Part shown: in pieces, positions 51,713-60,930 of the stretch
Numbering within the stretch: position 1 is the stretch's first letter
Layout of the letters: each line of letters opens with the position of its first letter
The notes under the pieces: generated by a model
Told to the model about the DNA's origin: nothing
Database searches by the model: none
Seen by the model: only the letters and a program-made list of their open reading frames with translations
From: Mucilaginibacter flavidus
GTDB taxonomy: Bacteria; Bacteroidota; Bacteroidia; Sphingobacteriales; Sphingobacteriaceae
Assembly: GCF_024055575.1 (NCBI RefSeq)
Contig: NZ_JAMXOE010000001.1
Location: forward strand, 434,001 to 498,000
DNA length: 64,000 bases
Reading direction: 5' to 3'
Program-made: the position numbers and the translations under genes

Positions 51713-53209
51713 TTATATTTTCTGGTAGTTTAAGCGGCCCAAAGTTGGTTCTTCAAAAGCATCACATTTTTTCAAATACGCTTCCATCGTATTCATATCG
51801 TCACTGTAAACAGTTGCGCTAAATTCGTAGGCGCGTAACAGCATCCGGATATAAGAAGCCGGTTCTGCTTGTTTGGTTAGCTTTTTTAACGCCCCCATAT
51901 AGTCTTCCCTATACACAGTCGGGATAATAATTTTAGATAAGCCTTTCGACGTTAGCTCTGCATTCATCATAACCCGGGCTACCCTTCCGTTACCGTCTAA
52001 AAAGGGGTGCACCTCGCTAACCATAAACATCATAAAAGCGGCCCGTGCAAAGGAACTTCGCAGAATAGAATATAGTTCAAATCCCTTTTTTAACGTGCCG
52101 GCCACAAGCTGCCAATCCACAAACTCAGTACTGCCGGCCCTGTTATTTTTATCTTTAAAATTGCCGGGGGCTTTTGACGGCCTTGCACTCATTAAAATTG
52201 AGTGCCTGTACCTAAGCAAGGTGAGCAATTCATCAGCCGTTTCGGGCACGCGACTCATCTCCGTTCTGTTCGATACGATTTGATAAGTGCCTAATATATC
52301 ATGCGAGTCTTCATCCCGTGAAGGCATGGGAGTGGCTGTCAGGATAATTTCCTTCGCTTCTTCAATTTCAAAAATTGTTCCCTCTATGTAATTTGAAAAG
52401 TAACTCTCATAAAATGCAAAATTTTGATAAGAGTGGACAGTCTTGTTTTTATCATCAAACTCCGGGTATTCATCTACTGCAAGTTGTTCATAAAGATGGG
52501 CAAACAAATCTATCCGCACAGGGTCATAAGGGAACCCCGAAAGCCTGGCTTTGCTGATCGACGATGAAAGTACAACTTTGCTATTGCTTGAAAGCAGCGC
52601 GGCAACTATTTTGTTTAGCTGCTCAAATTCTTTATTCATACCAAGTTTCCCGGCAATAATCCTCGCCTCGTCCCTTAAAGTATTTAGCCCTTCTTCCCCC
52701 CGTATCCTTATAATAGCGTCCAGCTTATCTTCAACGGCTGTTTTAGATAGTGTTTTTGGCGTATTGTCGGTTTTTCTCGTGGCTTCCAAATTTTCAAGAA
52801 AGGCCCTTGCCTCCTGTGAAACATGCAATTCTTTAAAAAAAAAGGTGTCGCCATCTACCGGGCCATGGCCTTTTTGTAATCGAACGATGAGACCTGGCAA
52901 TACCAGGGTTTTGGTATATTTATAGGTGACAAAAATTTCTCCGGATGAAGATGGCTTAAATTCAAGTGCACTGCGGTGGCTTAACAATGCCCCGGGGAAT
53001 AGATGGGCAAGTATTTTGTACCAGTTTCTTTTTATGATTATTTCAGGTTCATCAAGTAGGTTCGAAGTATAAATCCGCGGCGCAATTTTTCTAATTTTGC
53101 CGGCCTTTTCCAGCCTGCTTATTTGCTGGGAACGCGCTTTATCAGAGCTGCCAAAAATAGTTTCATCTATTTGCGGATGTAGATTTTTTTCTATTAACTG
53201 TTTTGACAT
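51713..53209 (-). CDS. Fic-family protein with N-terminal winged-helix-type domain
   Basis: 498 residues. The Fic catalytic motif HPFLDGNGRVAR is complete (401-412, catalytic His401), so AMP transfer to protein targets is expected. The inhibitory-helix motif SNYIEG (272-277, Ser272 and Glu276) lies upstream, as in class II self-inhibited Fic proteins. Residues 20-160 (RSQQISRLEKAGKIRKIAPRIYTSN, LSHRSALEF) look like the AbiEi-type antitoxin winged-helix domain. A fusion with a DNA-binding module points to self-regulation. The 31-bp repeats upstream fit an operator. Confidence 0.85.
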   Translation of the reverse strand: MSKQLIEKNLHPQIDETIFGSSDKARSQQISRLEKAGKIRKIAPRIYTSNLLDEPEIIIKRNWYKILAHLFPGALLSHRSALEFKPSSSGEIFVTYKYTKTLVLPGLIVRLQKGHGPVDGDTFFFKELHVSQEARAFLENLEATRKTDNTPKTLSKTAVEDKLDAIIRIRGEEGLNTLRDEARIIAGKLGMNKEFEQLNKIVAALLSSNSKVVLSSSISKARLSGFPYDPVRIDLFAHLYEQLAVDEYPEFDDKNKTVHSYQNFAFYESYFSNYIEGTIFEIEEAKEIILTATPMPSRDEDSHDILGTYQIVSNRTEMSRVPETADELLTLLRYRHSILMSARPSKAPGNFKDKNNRAGSTEFVDWQLVAGTLKKGFELYSILRSSFARAAFMMFMVSEVHPFLDGNGRVARVMMNAELTSKGLSKIIIPTVYREDYMGALKKLTKQAEPASYIRMLLRAYEFSATVYSDDMNTMEAYLKKCDAFEEPTLGRLNYQKI

Positions 53210-53332
53210 ATGCTAATTTGTAGATTTTTTTCTATTAAAACAAATAAAATGTAGATTTTTTTAGATTAAGACAAGCGAAATGTAGAATTTTTTAGATTAA
53301 AAACCCACTCATGTAGATTTTTTTTTGTACTA
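53178..53332. repeat. 31-bp-spaced TGTAGATTTTTT repeats upstream of Fic gene
   Basis: TGTAGA(A/T)TTTTTT starts at 53178, 53219, 53250, 53281 and 53312. The last four are exactly 31 bp apart, the first 41 bp apart and inside the first codons of the Fic gene. Minus-strand consensus is about TTAATMKAAAAAAATCTACA. They lie over the promoter region and probably form an operator. Confidence 0.75.
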
Positions 53333-53393
53333 AAACAGGAGCGACGAGATAAAAACCAGCCCAGTTTATATCAAAGGACATCTCTCTCTATAT

Positions 53394-53504
53394 ACTTCCA
53401 GACTTTATCGGCTCTACCAACTTCCAGTCTTTACTGTCTTTTCCGACTTTACTGTCTTTCGGTCTTTCCTGACTTCCCGGCTTACCGACTTTCCCGACTT
53501 TTTT
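53394..53504. repeat. Degenerate GACTTTACTGTCTTTC repeat
   Basis: About ten tandem variants of the word CCGACTTTACTGTC. Located between Fic and DUF2723 genes. Same family as 33249-33291 and 41327-41398. Function unknown. Confidence 0.55.
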
Positions 53505-53634
53505 ACCATATTTGCACCTTTTAAAGCGATGCAGCCTTTTAATGTGTTAAAAGATGTTAAGCTGAAGCTATTTTAGTGAAAAAAGTGTTAAAAAACCTGA
53601 TATTTACCCTGCAATAAACCATTATTTGTAATCC

Positions 53635-56600
53635 ATGCAATACAATAAAATAAATAATCTTTTAGGCTGGCTTTGTTTCGTCATAGCTTCAATCACCTAC
53701 ATTTTAACGCTCGAACCATCGGTAAGCTTTTGGGATTGCGGCGAGTTCATATCCTGCGCGTACCGTTTGCAGGTTGCTCACCAGCCCGGTTACCCTTTGT
53801 TTGCCATGCTTGGTAAAGTGTTTTCGCTGTTATCATTCGGCAATAATGCAAAGGTGCCTTATTTTACAAATATGGGCTCGGCCATTGCCAGTGGCGCAAC
53901 TATTATGTTCCTGTTTTGGAGCATAACAGCCATTGCTAAAAAAATGCTTGCACCTAAGCCGGGTGAAGCAGACGACCAAAGCCGTACTATACTTATTATG
54001 GGCGCCGGTTTGGTAGGTGCACTTGCCTTCACTTATACCGATACATTTTGGTTTTCGGCTGTTGAAACCATCGTGTTTGCACTTTCAATGCTGTGTACTG
54101 CTGTTGTTTTTTGGGCAATACTGAAATGGGATGCCCATGCCGACGAGCCGGGTGCTGATAAATGGCTTGTATTTATTGCTTATGTAATAGGCCTTTCAAT
54201 AGGTATTCACCTGCTCAACTTGCTAACCATACCGGCAATTGCCATGGTTTATTACTTCCGCCGCGGCCGCAATGTTAACGTAGGTGGTGCAATTGGCACT
54301 TTTTTAATAGGTGTTCTGATACTTGTTTTTGTACAATACGGCATACGTGGCTATACCATTAAAATAGCTGCCTATTTCGACCTTTTCTTTGTAAACAATT
54401 TAGGCCTTGGCTTCTGGAGCGGCGCTATGGTTTGGTTCCTGATAATTGTGGGCATTTTGGTTGCTGGTATTATGTACAGCATTCGCAATAAAAAGCCATT
54501 AATGAACCTGGCGTTTCTGTGCGTTTCCTTTGTTTATTTAGGTTACGGCTCGTTTGCCTATATCCCAATCAGGGCTGCTGCAGGCACCAATTTGGATAAC
54601 TCGCACCCCGATAATGCATTTATTTTGTACGGATACTTAAACCGTATACAGTATGGCGAAAACCCTTTGCTGTTTGGCCAGTATTTTGACGCCAAACCTA
54701 AAACCGACGAAAATGGCAACCCGATTCAAAATGAAGGGAGTACCATCTACCGTAAAGGCAAAACCAAATATGAGGATGCTGGCAAGAGAACAACCTACCA
54801 GTACGACCATACCACCTTTTTACCCCGTATGTACAGCAGCGACGGGCAGGACCCCCAGTTTTACCGCCAATGGCTGCAAATGGACGAAAACGCAGCACCA
54901 ACTTTTGGCGATAATATGAAATGGATGGTTAGCTGGCAAATGTACCAGATGTACTGGCGGTACTTTTTATGGAACTTTGTTGGCCGTTACAACGATTTGG
55001 ATGGCCAGCAAAACACAGCAGGTGTTGATGGTAACTGGACCAGCGGCATTCTTGACGGCGGCAAACATTTGCCAAAATCGGTAGTTGGCGGGCCCGAAAT
55101 AAAGGGGCAGGGCATTCAACTGGGAACAACTTATACGCCGCTGTATGCTTTACCATTAATAATTGGATTACTGGGCGCGGCCTACCATTTTCAGCGTAAA
55201 AAACGCGATGCGCTGGTAGTACTGCTGCTTTTCTTCTTTACAGGCCTGGCCATCGTATTATACGTAAACCAGCCGAGTATACAGCCGCGCGAGCGTGATT
55301 ACTCGTACGTTGGCTCTTTCTACGCATTTGCCATTTGGATTGGCCTGGGAGTGGTGGCATTAGCCGAGCTTATCCGCTTAAAAGCAAATGCTAAAACTGC
55401 TGCAGTTGTGGCTACCGGCGTTTGCCTGCTGGCAGCACCGGTTGTTATGGCAAAGCAGGAATGGAAAGCCCATGACCGCTCTACCAAAATGACGCCGCAT
55501 GATATGGCTTATAATTACCTGATATCGTGCCCGAAAAACGCTATATTATTTACCTATGGCGATAATGACACCTATTCGTTATGGTACGACCAGGAAGTGG
55601 AAGGCATACGCCCTGATGTGCGTATTGTTAACCTCAGCCTGTTTACCGGCGACTGGTACATTCACCAGATGCAGGGTAAAATGAACGAATCGGAGCCATT
55701 GCCAATAACTATGCCTTACGATAAATACAAAGAAGGTGTACGCGATGTGATTTACTTTAACGACCAAAAAATAGCCGAACCAACAGAAGTTAAGGAAGTT
55801 TTTGATTTTATATCGTCAGACAACAGGGCCGCACAGGTGCAGTTTCAGCCGGGTGGCAGCTATGAGAATTACCTGCCTACAAAAAACTTTAAAATCACTA
55901 TTAACCCTGATGATGTTTTAAAGAACAATGTAATAACTCCTGAGCAAAAGGATAAACTGGCTACAGTTATGCAATGGAAATATACATCGAACTATGTAAC
56001 CAAAGAAAACCTGGCCATGTTGGATATATTGGCACATAATAATTGGAAAAGGCCTATTTGCTTTACTACTACCATTGGTAACGAAAACCTGATTGGCTTG
56101 CAGCAGTACTTATATAAAGAAGGTTTTACCTATCGTTTGTTGCCGCTTAAACCGGATACCAGTACCCGCGACCAGTTAGGCAAAATAAATAGCCTGGTGA
56201 TGTATGATAACATTATGAACAAGTTTAAATTCGGCAATTTTAAAACTGCCAAGTATTTAGACCACGAGTCGACCACCATGTTTTACCCGGTTATGGTTAC
56301 CACGTTCCTTGACCTTGCCGACGGACTGGTTAAAGACGGTCACCCTGATCTTGCCCTGAAAGCACTGCATAAGTTTGACGACGTAATGCCGGATATGACC
56401 CCTGGCATTGAAGTTGCCAACCGCAAAATATTTATGGCGCAAACCAGCTATAACCTGCACGATAACGTTTTGGGTAATAAACTGATGACCAGCGTAAACG
56501 ATTACCTTATCGATCAGCTTGATTATAACTATTACCTGATGAAAGATAACTCCGGCGCATTTGATATACGTACGGTACAATACGGCGTGTCGTTCCTTAA

Positions 56601-56721
56601 TGCGATGGTTGAATTCACAGGTGAAAGCCACCAAACGCAATTAACTAAGAAATTTAGTGACGAGATGAAGGACTACACCAATAAATTTGGCGGAGTGTTG
56701 CAAAGGCAGCCTCAACAATAA
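53635..56721 (+). CDS. DUF2723 multi-spanning membrane protein (glycosyltransferase-like)
   Basis: 1028 residues. The N-terminal half has about 12 helices; the first loop has the conserved LEPSVSFWDCGEFISCAYRLQVAHQPGYPLF (residues 27-57) of DUF2723, related to GT-C oligosaccharyl/mannosyl-transferases with acidic residues in the first periplasmic loop. A large middle loop and a soluble C-terminal region follow (from about 560, including QPRERDYSYVGSFYAFAIWIG). Probably moves a sugar from a lipid carrier to protein or glycan in the envelope. Followed by a strong terminator. Confidence 0.85.
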   Translation: MQYNKINNLLGWLCFVIASITYILTLEPSVSFWDCGEFISCAYRLQVAHQPGYPLFAMLGKVFSLLSFGNNAKVPYFTNMGSAIASGATIMFLFWSITAIAKKMLAPKPGEADDQSRTILIMGAGLVGALAFTYTDTFWFSAVETIVFALSMLCTAVVFWAILKWDAHADEPGADKWLVFIAYVIGLSIGIHLLNLLTIPAIAMVYYFRRGRNVNVGGAIGTFLIGVLILVFVQYGIRGYTIKIAAYFDLFFVNNLGLGFWSGAMVWFLIIVGILVAGIMYSIRNKKPLMNLAFLCVSFVYLGYGSFAYIPIRAAAGTNLDNSHPDNAFILYGYLNRIQYGENPLLFGQYFDAKPKTDENGNPIQNEGSTIYRKGKTKYEDAGKRTTYQYDHTTFLPRMYSSDGQDPQFYRQWLQMDENAAPTFGDNMKWMVSWQMYQMYWRYFLWNFVGRYNDLDGQQNTAGVDGNWTSGILDGGKHLPKSVVGGPEIKGQGIQLGTTYTPLYALPLIIGLLGAAYHFQRKKRDALVVLLLFFFTGLAIVLYVNQPSIQPRERDYSYVGSFYAFAIWIGLGVVALAELIRLKANAKTAAVVATGVCLLAAPVVMAKQEWKAHDRSTKMTPHDMAYNYLISCPKNAILFTYGDNDTYSLWYDQEVEGIRPDVRIVNLSLFTGDWYIHQMQGKMNESEPLPITMPYDKYKEGVRDVIYFNDQKIAEPTEVKEVFDFISSDNRAAQVQFQPGGSYENYLPTKNFKITINPDDVLKNNVITPEQKDKLATVMQWKYTSNYVTKENLAMLDILAHNNWKRPICFTTTIGNENLIGLQQYLYKEGFTYRLLPLKPDTSTRDQLGKINSLVMYDNIMNKFKFGNFKTAKYLDHESTTMFYPVMVTTFLDLADGLVKDGHPDLALKALHKFDDVMPDMTPGIEVANRKIFMAQTSYNLHDNVLGNKLMTSVNDYLIDQLDYNYYLMKDNSGAFDIRTVQYGVSFLNAMVEFTGESHQTQLTKKFSDEMKDYTNKFGGVLQRQPQQ

Positions 56722-56744
56722 ATATTGTTGCACTAAATAAAGCT

Positions 56745-56775
56745 AAACGGCCCTGCGAAAACAGGGCCGTTTTTT
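56745..56775 (+). terminator. Rho-independent terminator after DUF2723 gene
   Basis: Perfect 11-bp stem (AAACGGCCCTG, 56745-56755, with 56762-56772), 6-base loop and a T-rich tail. Confidence 0.9.
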
Positions 56776-56802
56776 ATTTATATTGCCGACATACAAACGG
56801 TT

Positions 56803-57452
56803 ATGAACATACTCATCCTTGGTGCGACAGGCAGAACCGGCCGGCACCTTGTTAGCGAAACATTAAAGTTAGGCTTTGAAGTACACGTGTTAGTTCGTGA
56901 TAAAAGCAAGTTGCCTGTTTACCCGCCGTCGGTATCGGTTTTTGAGGGCACTCCTGCTGTAAAAGATGATCTGGCAAAGGCTATGCAGGGTTGTGATGCT
57001 ATTTTAAGTTCGCTGAATATATCCCGTACCTCCGATTTCCCCTGGGCAAAATTGCGTACGCCAAAAGATTTCCTGTCGGCAAGCATGAAGAATATTATTG
57101 CAACTGCTGGCGAGATTAATATTAAACGTATAGTTATAACAACAGCCTGGGCGTAAGCGAAACCAAAAAAGATATCCCGTTTTGGTTTAGGTGGCTTATT
57201 GACCACAGCAACATCAGCTACCCATACCGCGATCATGAGGTACAGGAAGAAATACTGAAACACTCAAATATGGATTGGACGGCAGTTCGACCCGCCGGCC
57301 TAACAAATTCAACTAAAATCAGGGATGTTGTGGTAAGCCTCAACAATTCGCCTAAACCGGGTTTAACCGTCAGCAGGCTAAATGTCGCCAGGTTTATGGT
57401 CGATTGCCTGAAAAACAATTTGTATGTAAAACAAAGCCCGGTTGTATCGTAA
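56803..57452 (+). pseudogene. NmrA-like/NAD(P)-binding oxidoreductase with a frameshift
   Basis: The first frame (56803-57156) encodes MNILILGATGRTGRHLVSETL with the Rossmann loop GATGRTG and stops after IKRIVITTAWA. A different frame then carries on with LGVSETKKDIPFWFRWLIDHSN from about 57147 to a TAA at 57450-57452 (NMDWTAVRPAGLTNST, LTVSRLNVARFMVDCL). Restoring one base near 57147 would give a normal protein of about 216 residues, so this looks like one inactivated gene. A sequencing error is possible. Confidence 0.78.
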
Positions 57453-57554
57453 AGTCGTCAGTCGTTTTTGATACCGCGAATACAATAATTCTCAATTCGC
57501 GATTTGAGAATTACTATTTATATCGTGTTATGAAATCGAGGTTTATCCTGTGTC

Positions 57555-58475
57555 TTATTTCAATTGGGAAAGTTTACTTCTCCTGTACATCGCGGGAGTC
57601 TGCCCCGTTTTCGATTTAAAGATCCGGTTAAAAGCTGATTCTGACTGATAGCCTACGTTCGCTGCAATTTCGGATATATTGCTGTTGTTCGTCGTTAATA
57701 ACTTTTGGGCTTGCCGGATGCGCCAGTTGGTAAGGTAACTTAGCGGTGTTTCGTGCACTAATTTTTTAAACTGGTTAAAGAAAACAGAACGTGACATGCC
57801 GATCTCCGATGCAAGAGATTCCAGCGTCCAATCGGTGTGGGGTGAGTCCTGCATCAGTTTTAGCGCTTTGCTGATCCTTGGGTCATTTAATGCAGAAAGA
57901 AAGCCAGTGCCGGGGGCAGCCTGCTCTAAATATGCCCTTATGATATTGATAAACATAATTTCCGACAGGCTTTTTAGCATTACACCGCTTCCGGGCCTTT
58001 CGTTATTAAGTTCTGCCAACATTAATTGTGCAACCTGCTTTAATAAAAGCTGGTTTTCTGTTACATATTGCCTGATGTGAATAATTGGCGGCAGATCCTT
58101 TAAAAAAGGGTGCAGGGGCTGGTAATCAAATTCAAAATGGCCCGCTATAAGTGTAGTTACATCGCCCCCACTGTTAAAAACAGGGATCCCGGCCCGGCGG
58201 GCCTTAACAAATTCGGGCGAGGGCATACGTAAACTTGTAGCTTTATCTGCTAACCAGTGGGCGCTGCCGTTAGGCACAAATACCAGGTCACCCTCCTGCA
58301 ATTCTATTATACTGCCATCAGGCGAGCCAACAGTACAATTGCCGCTCACCAGCCGCCAGAACTGCGAATTTTGGTCCTTTATAACATCCAGTCCCCACGG
58401 GGCCGACAGCGGAAATTTACTATAAACAACACTCCTGAGTCGCGTGGCTTCTAATACAGTACTTAAAGCATCCAT
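57555..58475 (-). CDS. AraC-family regulator with cupin domain
   Basis: 306 residues. The N-terminal cupin-type sensor (about 1-150) has IELQEGDLVFVPNGSAHWLAD. The C-terminal AraC DNA-binding domain (about 205-300) has two HTHs: TLESLASEIGMSRSVFFNQFKK and ISEIAANVGYQSESAFNRIFK, ending FKSKTGQTPAMYRR. Divergent from the SnoaL-like gene 97 bp away, which it may regulate. Confidence 0.9.
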   Translation of the reverse strand: MDALSTVLEATRLRSVVYSKFPLSAPWGLDVIKDQNSQFWRLVSGNCTVGSPDGSIIELQEGDLVFVPNGSAHWLADKATSLRMPSPEFVKARRAGIPVFNSGGDVTTLIAGHFEFDYQPLHPFLKDLPPIIHIRQYVTENQLLLKQVAQLMLAELNNERPGSGVMLKSLSEIMFINIIRAYLEQAAPGTGFLSALNDPRISKALKLMQDSPHTDWTLESLASEIGMSRSVFFNQFKKLVHETPLSYLTNWRIRQAQKLLTTNNSNISEIAANVGYQSESAFNRIFKSKTGQTPAMYRRSKLSQLK

Positions 58476-58542
58476 TGGTTAAATTGATACGATTAAGCAA
58501 ATATACAACACTTTTTAACACTTTAAGTATTGAACCAGAGAC

Positions 58543-58550
58543 TAGCTTTG
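58543..58550 (+). promoter_or_regulatory. -7 element for SnoaL-like gene
   Basis: TAGCTTTG matches TAnnTTTG and ends 22 bases before the ATG. Confidence 0.45.
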
Positions 58551-58572
58551 TGTCATTAATAATCAGAAAAAA

Positions 58573-58938
58573 ATGACAACACAGGAATTAGCCAATCGCT
58601 ACTACGAACTTTTTCAACAAAGGCAGGTAGCAGAAATTTATCAACAGCTTTATAGTACCGACATTGTTTGCACCGAACCCGAACATGCCCTAGCGATGGG
58701 CGTGCCTACTATAACCACCGGTATTGACGCGGTTTTGGCCAAATCAAAAGCCAGGCAGGAAACTATAGCCGAAGTGCACAGCTTTTTCAGCACCGAACCG
58801 GTTGTTGGAGGCAGCTACTTCAGTTTGGCCATGGGCAGGGACATGACCTTAAAAAATGGCCAGAGATTACAGATAGCAGAAATTGCAGTTTTCGGCGTAA
58901 AAGACGATAAGATAATATCCGAAACGTTTTTTTATTAG
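58573..58938 (+). CDS. SnoaL-like (NTF2 fold) protein
   Basis: 121-residue cone-shaped alpha+beta-barrel protein: TQELANRYYELFQQRQVAEIYQQLYSTDIVCTEPEH (residues 3-38), then a four-strand region ending VFGVKDDKIISETFFY. Typical of nuclear-transport-factor-2 enzymes and polyketide cyclase relatives; the substrate is unknown. Divergent from the AraC gene. Confidence 0.75.
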   Translation: MTTQELANRYYELFQQRQVAEIYQQLYSTDIVCTEPEHALAMGVPTITTGIDAVLAKSKARQETIAEVHSFFSTEPVVGGSYFSLAMGRDMTLKNGQRLQIAEIAVFGVKDDKIISETFFY

Positions 58939-59467
58939 CGATAAGTGAAAACTGATTGAATATAAACTATCGGCTGGAACCCGGAGTTATGTCCGCGTTC
59001 TGGTCGATAGATGCCGGGTAAAGACTACAGTCGAACCGTCTGGCAGAAAGCATCCGGCGCAAAGAAGTACATGGTTGTATTTTAAAGAACCCCGAAGTCA
59101 ATCAAACCCTTTTACTCAATTTGTACACCTTTTAAAATTTTTAACTACTCAATTAAACTGTTTGAACGATGTCCGAAAGAATATACAGTGAATAAAATTA
59201 ACGAAAGCCAGTAAGTTATATTGCTATTTTTAAAGATCGCCTCACTACCAACAAGTAAACTCCGCTAGTTAAGAGATAAAGACAAACAAAAAAGCCCAGT
59301 AAGCAACGTTCGACTTCCGAGGTCGATGAACACAAAGCACAGTTTCGAAAGCTAAATAAATATATAAGTCAAAACCATACCATAACCAGAAATTGGGAAA
59401 AGCGATTGGATAATTGCCTATTACAGTTAAATTGCATTGCTTTAACAGATATTTTCAAGATTAACCA
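58939..59467. other. AT-rich non-coding stretch, no gene recognised
   Basis: 529 bases with no convincing frame on either strand. A GC-richer core (58973-59070) has complementary GCCGG and CCGGC bits around an AGACTACAGTCG word. The following 300 bases are A-rich. I see no known RNA family. Marks the left side of the disturbed region. Confidence 0.5.
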
Positions 59468-60301
59468 ATGGATGATAAACCTACAATACGAACCGCACTA
59501 ATATTCATATTTTTTACTTTCATGATAACTTGGGCAATAAATATACCTTTAGCACTTGCAGCACATCATCAAATTAAATTTTCAGTTCCAAGATGGGTAG
59601 AGATCACTTCAACTTTAAGCCCGGGAATAGTCGCCTTATCTATAATAATTTGCCGTTGTAAAGAAGCAGGTCTTAAAACGTTATTAACAAAAATTTTAAA
59701 ATGGCGCGTAAATTATAGATGGTATCTTTTTGCACTATTGATACCAGTAGTATGCGTTGTTCCTTCTCTTTGCATTTATCTTTACATATTACATAAACCA
59801 CTTGACCTGTCAGAATGGTATCTGCCTCTGATTCTGTTTTTTATTTTTATACCATTTAGCCCCTTATGGGAAGAAATAGGTTGGCGCGGCTTTTTACTGC
59901 CAATCCTTCAAGATAAATTTCGTCCGCTGACGGCTGCTGTTATTTTAGGACTTATTTGGGGAATTTGGCATATTCCTATGTATTTAACACATAATCCTGA
60001 AGGAAGCAGAACACAACTATTTTTAGTTTACTTCATCATAGGCACGGTGCCTATTACCATTTTGTTTGTGTGGCTTTATAATAAGACAGAAAGTTTATTG
60101 ATTACAATTTTTTTCCATGCGGCAATAAATGCCACATTTGCCTTGTTTGGGAAAGTGCCAACAGGTGAGTTGCGACCTTTTATTTACACCATGATTTTCT
60201 TTACAATTGCAGCTACAGGCATCTCTTGGAAGACAAAAGCCTTTCTTGGACAAGCAAAAACAAGATATAAGGCTCCCATTTGTAATGTCCCGCCTGGTTA
60301 A
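59468..60301 (+). CDS. CPBP-family intramembrane glutamic protease
   Basis: 277 residues with about eight membrane helices. The ABI/CPBP catalytic motif is EEIGWR (Glu135, Glu136, Arg140), with a second motif WHIPMYL and a late FFHAAINATF. CAAX-type prenyl-protein cleavage or bacteriocin-immunity-like roles are known in the family. Base composition is AT-rich, unlike nearby housekeeping genes, so recent acquisition is possible. Confidence 0.85.
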   Translation: MDDKPTIRTALIFIFFTFMITWAINIPLALAAHHQIKFSVPRWVEITSTLSPGIVALSIIICRCKEAGLKTLLTKILKWRVNYRWYLFALLIPVVCVVPSLCIYLYILHKPLDLSEWYLPLILFFIFIPFSPLWEEIGWRGFLLPILQDKFRPLTAAVILGLIWGIWHIPMYLTHNPEGSRTQLFLVYFIIGTVPITILFVWLYNKTESLLITIFFHAAINATFALFGKVPTGELRPFIYTMIFFTIAATGISWKTKAFLGQAKTRYKAPICNVPPG

Positions 60302-60443
60302 ACGTCTGAGCTTAACTGAGAAATAATTGCGAGTGTCCACACTCGCGCAAAATAACAAACAAGAAAAGCTCCAAATCCTTAAATTCAAGACTCTATTGAA
60401 AAGTAAGGGGAGCGAGACCCGAACTTACATACTTTCAAAAGTA

Positions 60444-60600
60444 GGGCTTAACAAAAACTGAAATATTCACCGACGAACAGAACCGCCTTGCGGTAATGCT
60501 TAGGCGCCGGCGCACCCTGCACGCATTGCCATTTTGCAGCAAATTATAAATGCCAATGCCTGCATCTGCGGCGATTTGTCGATCGAGCCAGCTTGGGCGC
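60444..60600 (+). pseudogene. Decayed partial copy of arsR
   Basis: Begins GGGCTTAACAAAAACTGAAA, matching the intact arsR from its second codon (62381). Similarity continues through GACGAACAGAACCG, ATTGCCATTTTGCAGC and CCAATGCCTG before falling off after about 60595. The start ATG is replaced by TAG, a one-base frame change occurs near 60510, and the rest of the gene is absent. It lies in the same orientation as the intact gene 1.9 kb downstream. Confidence 0.88.
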
Positions 60601-60930
60601 GCTAAGCACTTAGCCCTCTGTAAGCACCAGGAGGCTTTTTTCTTGCCTTAAATCACTTATAAAGGTCTTAAATGCAGGCTTTAAAATGTGTTCGCTACTA
60701 AATTTGTTGGGTTGAGTGAACAAGTGAATTTTTGCTGTCCGTTTCGTAAAAACAGGCTTTAAGGTTGAATTTGACGCACTTATGGCGCATGATTTAATAA
60801 ATAATTATAAAGCTCACGCAGGCTTACGATTGAATTATGCGTAAGAGTAACACGATAAAGGAAGGGCGCTGTGAGGGATTGTGTTTATGCCAGCAATTCC
60901 TTGCTCTATATTCAATCAACGCCTAACTTT
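60601..60930. other. Non-coding stretch after arsR remnant
   Basis: 330 AT-rich bases with no supported gene. Contains three loosely spaced copies of a CAGGCTTTAA-like word (near 60673, 60753 and 60823) whose meaning is unknown. Confidence 0.4.

Noticed and set aside
53178..53332. Repeats before the Fic gene as a small CRISPR array
   Set aside because: The repeat is only about 20 bp with 11-bp AT-rich variable parts, the first copy lies in coding sequence and no cas gene is near.
58973..59070. Structured non-coding RNA
   Set aside because: Only short complementary bits are visible and no known family pattern could be matched by reading.
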